A stretch of DNA of 45,586 nucleotides, from positions 1-45,586 of the forward strand of contig DDGL01000004.1 in the NCBI GenBank assembly GCA_002337605.1. Direction: 5' to 3'. This document shows, one piece after another, positions 43,020 to 45,586 of this stretch (positions are counted from its first letter, which is position 1; each line of letters opens with the position of its first letter). The stretch comes from Flavobacteriaceae bacterium UBA1903 (lineage in GTDB: Bacteria > Bacteroidota > Bacteroidia > Flavobacteriales > Flavobacteriaceae). The notes beneath the pieces are model-generated. The model was not told the origin of the DNA. It did no database searches and worked only from the letters and a program-made list of their open reading frames with translations. Both the position numbers and the translations under genes were made by a program.

Positions 43020-43778
43020 ATGAAGACTTACTTTTCCAAATTTCTACTCCTACTTTCTATTCTTGCCATTGTTTCTTCTTGTAAAAAAGATGACGATGTT
43101 GCTATAGACGATTCAAAAGCTGAAAATCTGTTAGGGTTGGGCGAATCTGCTGAAGATATTTTATCCGACGATATTTATAAAAGTCTTGTGGTTGAATTAG
43201 TATACAGCAATGGCTTTAGACCCGAGCAACGCACAATCGATAACCTCAGACGGTTTTTAAGCGAGCGCGTAAACAAACCTGATGGAATTAGCATTGTAGA
43301 AACCGTGATCGCCCCACCTCCCGGAGAACCTTACACTACCCAGGAAATAAGAGACATTGAAGCCGAAAACCGCACCCGATACACTACAGACGACCAAATT
43401 GCGATTTACGTATTTTTTGCCAATGGAAATGCACAAGGCGACACAGGTTCCACAGTTACGTTAGGTACAGCGTATAGAAATACTTCTGTAGTAATTTATC
43501 AGGAAACGCTGCAGAGTTTAGATGTAGACCGTTTTTTAGTGGAAGCAACCACGTTGAGACATGAATTTGGACATTTATTTGGACTTGTAAACATTCTAAA
43601 TGACGATATCCATACAGACCATGAAGATCCGGACAACAATAAGCATTGTGTGGTAGAAGATTGCTTAATGTTTTTTGCCAGTACCATTCCCAGCACTCTT
43701 CCAGACCCAATGGAATCTGACATTCCACAACTGGATGCGCTTTGCATTGCCGATTTACAGGCGAAAGGGGGGAAATAG
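43020..43778 (+). CDS. Lipoprotein zinc metalloprotease (HExxH)
   Basis: 252 residues. A lipoprotein signal ends at C21 (LAIVSSC), followed by KKDDD, whose charge suggests export to the outer membrane or surface. The zinc-binding motif is HEFGHLFGLVN (181-191), which fits HExxHxxG with N rather than H/D at the usual third-ligand position. Downstream HTDHEDPDNNKHC supplies other possible ligands. CLMFF (~215-219) may correspond to the metzincin Met-turn. Cysteines C210 and C215 may form a disulfide. Related proteins are annotated as membrane metalloproteases in Flavobacteriia; substrate unknown. Confidence 0.82.
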   Translation: MKTYFSKFLLLLSILAIVSSCKKDDDVAIDDSKAENLLGLGESAEDILSDDIYKSLVVELVYSNGFRPEQRTIDNLRRFLSERVNKPDGISIVETVIAPPPGEPYTTQEIRDIEAENRTRYTTDDQIAIYVFFANGNAQGDTGSTVTLGTAYRNTSVVIYQETLQSLDVDRFLVEATTLRHEFGHLFGLVNILNDDIHTDHEDPDNNKHCVVEDCLMFFASTIPSTLPDPMESDIPQLDALCIADLQAKGGK

Positions 43779-43784
43779 ATTGGT

Positions 43785-43818
43785 TGTTGGTTGTCAAAAA
43801 TTAAATTTTGATCCAACA
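43785..43818. terminator. Possible bidirectional terminator between convergent genes
   Basis: TGTTGG (43785-43790) and TCAAAA pair with TTTTGA and CCAACA (43813-43818), with a few unpaired bases. It lies in the 53 bp gap between the metalloprotease and amidohydrolase stops. Confidence 0.45.
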
Positions 43819-43831
43819 TTAATAAAACACC

Positions 43832-45466
43832 CTATTCTTTTGCAAACACTTTTTCACCGTTAATAAATGTAGCCACTACTTTTGTCTTTGGAATACTATC
43901 TGCGGGGATTGTCATAATATTTCTATCCAGAATGGTAAAATCGGCTGCTTTTCCAACTTCTATAGTTCCTTTTTCATCCTCTTCAAAATTTGAATAGGCT
44001 GCCCAACGTGTCATTCCTTTTAAGGTTTCTTCTCGTGTTAAGGCTTCTTCCATTCTAAACCCATCTTCCGGATAATTATTTAAATCTTTACGAGCAACAG
44101 CGCTATAAAAAGTATGCATAGGGTTTACCTGCTCTACCGGAAAATCTGTTCCTAATACTACAATTCCTGCTTTGTCCAATAACGTTTTATAAGCATACGC
44201 TCCTTTTATACGCTCACCTCCTACCCGGTCTTCGGCCCAGTACATATCGCTGGTAGCATGCGTTGGCTGAATGGAAGGGATAATATTTTTTGAAAATATA
44301 TCGAAATCCTTAGGGGTCACTATCTGTGCGTGTTCCACTTTCCAGCGTGCGTCCGGGTACCTTTCTAAAGCTTTCTTATAAGCCCGCAATACTGAAACGT
44401 TGGCCGAATCACCTATGGCGTGTGTGTTCATTTGATACCCTGCTTTCGCAAGTCTTTCAGCCAATTGGTCCAGCTTGTTGGCAGGGGTGATCATCGCTCC
44501 AAAGTGATTTTCCTTATCGCTGTAAGACTCCCGAAGCGCAGCACCTCTGGAACCTAATGCACCATCTGCATATACCTTTACGGAACGTACATTTAACCTG
44601 TCTGTTTTTATAATTCCCTTATTCAGATAATAGGACAGGTTGTCTTCTGTAGTACTCACCATAGCGTATACTTTAATTTTTAAGGCATCGGCTTGTTGGA
44701 GACTGTCTATTAATTCTATGATATTTCGGCCTAATCCGGCGTCATTTATAGTGGTAAGGCCATTTTCTAAGCAAATTTTTTCAGCATCTTTTAACGCTTG
44801 TATGGAAAATTCCCGTGACGGAGCCGGTATAGATTTCCGTACGAGACTCATAGGACTGTCTATTAAAATTCCGGTGAGTTGTCCAAGACTATCCAGCATT
44901 ACTTCCCCACCTTCCATCTTTGTTTTAGGAGTGATTCCTGCCAGCTCAATGGCTTTGGAATTTACGATCATCGCGTGTCCATCTACTCGGGTGAGTGCAA
45001 CGGGGGTTTCAGGAAACAAGGTATCCAACTCTTTTCTGGTAGGAAATTCCTTTATATCCCAGTCGTTCTGGTCCCAACCACGGCCTGTAATGTAGCTAGT
45101 ATTTTTTTCTTGCTGAAAGGCCTTCACACGCTGCAGCACCTCATCATAACTCGTAGCCCCAACCAGATCTACTTGTTGCCTGGTCACTCCCAGATTATAC
45201 AAATGGGCGTGCGCATCAATCAATCCCGGAACGATGGTAGCTCCCCTGGCGTCGTAGGTTTCTTTGAGGTCGTATTTGAGTTCTAATTCGGGCTTTAACC
45301 CTATTTCAAGAATTTTACCCTCTTTAACTACAAAGGCATTTGCTGTTTCAAAAGCATCATTGACCGTATAAACTGTGGCATTCTTAATGAGAAGATCTGC
45401 TGAAATTTTTTCGGGGGCGCAGCTGGAAAATAGCACTATGGAACATAGAAATACGAAATACTTCAT
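43832..45466 (-). CDS. Amidohydrolase family lipoprotein (YtcJ-like)
   Basis: 544 residues. A lipoprotein signal ends at C16 (VLFSSC). The amidohydrolase 3 (YtcJ) layout is complete: an N-terminal beta-sandwich with ADLLIKNATVYTV, metal-binding HxH in GLIDAHAHLYNLG (~81-93), GRGWDQNDW, VDGHAMIVNSKA, NTHAIGDSAN, VEHAQIV and LGTDFPVEQVNP. A closing sandwich strand follows (GKAADFTILDRNIMTIP). The family hydrolyses amide or related bonds in diverse small molecules using one or two metal ions. Membrane anchoring suggests periplasmic action. The substrate is not predictable from sequence. Confidence 0.9.
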   Translation of the reverse strand: MKYFVFLCSIVLFSSCAPEKISADLLIKNATVYTVNDAFETANAFVVKEGKILEIGLKPELELKYDLKETYDARGATIVPGLIDAHAHLYNLGVTRQQVDLVGATSYDEVLQRVKAFQQEKNTSYITGRGWDQNDWDIKEFPTRKELDTLFPETPVALTRVDGHAMIVNSKAIELAGITPKTKMEGGEVMLDSLGQLTGILIDSPMSLVRKSIPAPSREFSIQALKDAEKICLENGLTTINDAGLGRNIIELIDSLQQADALKIKVYAMVSTTEDNLSYYLNKGIIKTDRLNVRSVKVYADGALGSRGAALRESYSDKENHFGAMITPANKLDQLAERLAKAGYQMNTHAIGDSANVSVLRAYKKALERYPDARWKVEHAQIVTPKDFDIFSKNIIPSIQPTHATSDMYWAEDRVGGERIKGAYAYKTLLDKAGIVVLGTDFPVEQVNPMHTFYSAVARKDLNNYPEDGFRMEEALTREETLKGMTRWAAYSNFEEDEKGTIEVGKAADFTILDRNIMTIPADSIPKTKVVATFINGEKVFAKE

Positions 45467-45561
45467 GGGTGATTGGTTTTTCGTAAAAATAGAACATTTA
45501 GAGGAAAGTCCTTCGATAAAATTCCGCAGAAAAAGCGTAAGTGCTCAGGAAGCCTTATAGG

Positions 45562-45586
45562 GTGAGTCGTGAGTCGTGAGTCGTGA
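45562..45586. repeat. Heptamer tandem repeat at the right edge
   Basis: GTGAGTC repeated three times plus GTGA, 25 bp, reaching the last base of the window. It may continue beyond. The rest of 45467-45561 shows no gene. Confidence 0.8.

Overview
The window looks like a chromosomal segment of a marine or soil Flavobacteriaceae bacterium (Bacteroidota). Evidence: flavobacterial gene families (SprB-repeat adhesin, DUF2851, DUF3467, DUF1343/NamZ, 'VGIGTTSP' secreted protein, CarboxypepD_reg-like protein), AT-rich intergenic DNA, Bacteroidota-type promoters (TTTG / TAnnTTTG), almost no Shine-Dalgarno sites except a perfect one on rpsU, and short lipoprotein signals.

Region 1 (1-13.0 kb) is a surface-protein region interrupted by one housekeeping gene. 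A giant minus-strand adhesin gene fills 1-8556 and runs off the left edge. It has a signal peptide, an N-terminal module, about seven SprB-type repeats, about twelve ~99-residue cadherin/Ig-like repeats arranged as a higher-order three-domain unit, then DUF7507/DUF11-like repeats. It is split by an apparent one-base insertion at 3726-3729. After an ~825 bp AT-rich spacer comes prfC (release factor 3) on the plus strand, then two small secreted-protein genes on the minus strand. One of these is a free-standing paralogue of the adhesin's N-terminal module.

Region 2 (13.1-29.2 kb) is the conserved translation/transcription block, all on the minus strand. In transcription order: rpsU, xerC-raiA, tRNA-Thr(TGT)-Tyr(GTA)-Gly(TCC)-Thr(GGT)-tuf, tRNA-Trp(CCA)-secE-nusG-rplK-rplA-rplJ-rplL-rpoB-rpoC, then a DUF3467 gene. 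The tRNA-tuf order matches the E. coli thrU-tyrU-glyT-thrT-tufB operon. Strong hairpins lie between rplL and rpoB and between rpoB and rpoC. The tRNA spacers carry a 78 bp duplication and a 24 bp copy of a tRNA 3' end.

Region 3 (29.2-40.2 kb) holds minus-strand metabolic and envelope genes: a CarboxypepD_reg-like exported protein, an acyl-CoA dehydrogenase, a helix-hairpin-helix protein, an alanine/sodium (AGCS) symporter, a K+ channel with RCK domain, a PspC-domain protein, a DUF2851 protein, a PLP beta-synthase with CBS domains, and a LolC/E-like ABC permease.

Region 4 (40.2-45.6 kb) has mixed orientation: a NamZ-like (DUF1343) lipoprotein, a YkgJ-type cysteine-cluster protein, a SAM methyltransferase, a lipoprotein zinc metalloprotease, and a YtcJ-like amidohydrolase lipoprotein. 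It ends in a heptamer tandem repeat at the right edge.

I see no CRISPR array, insertion sequence, prophage or obvious defence system. The most unusual material is the adhesin locus and the structured non-coding DNA in the ribosomal/tRNA block. All calls come from reading the sequence; no database search was run.
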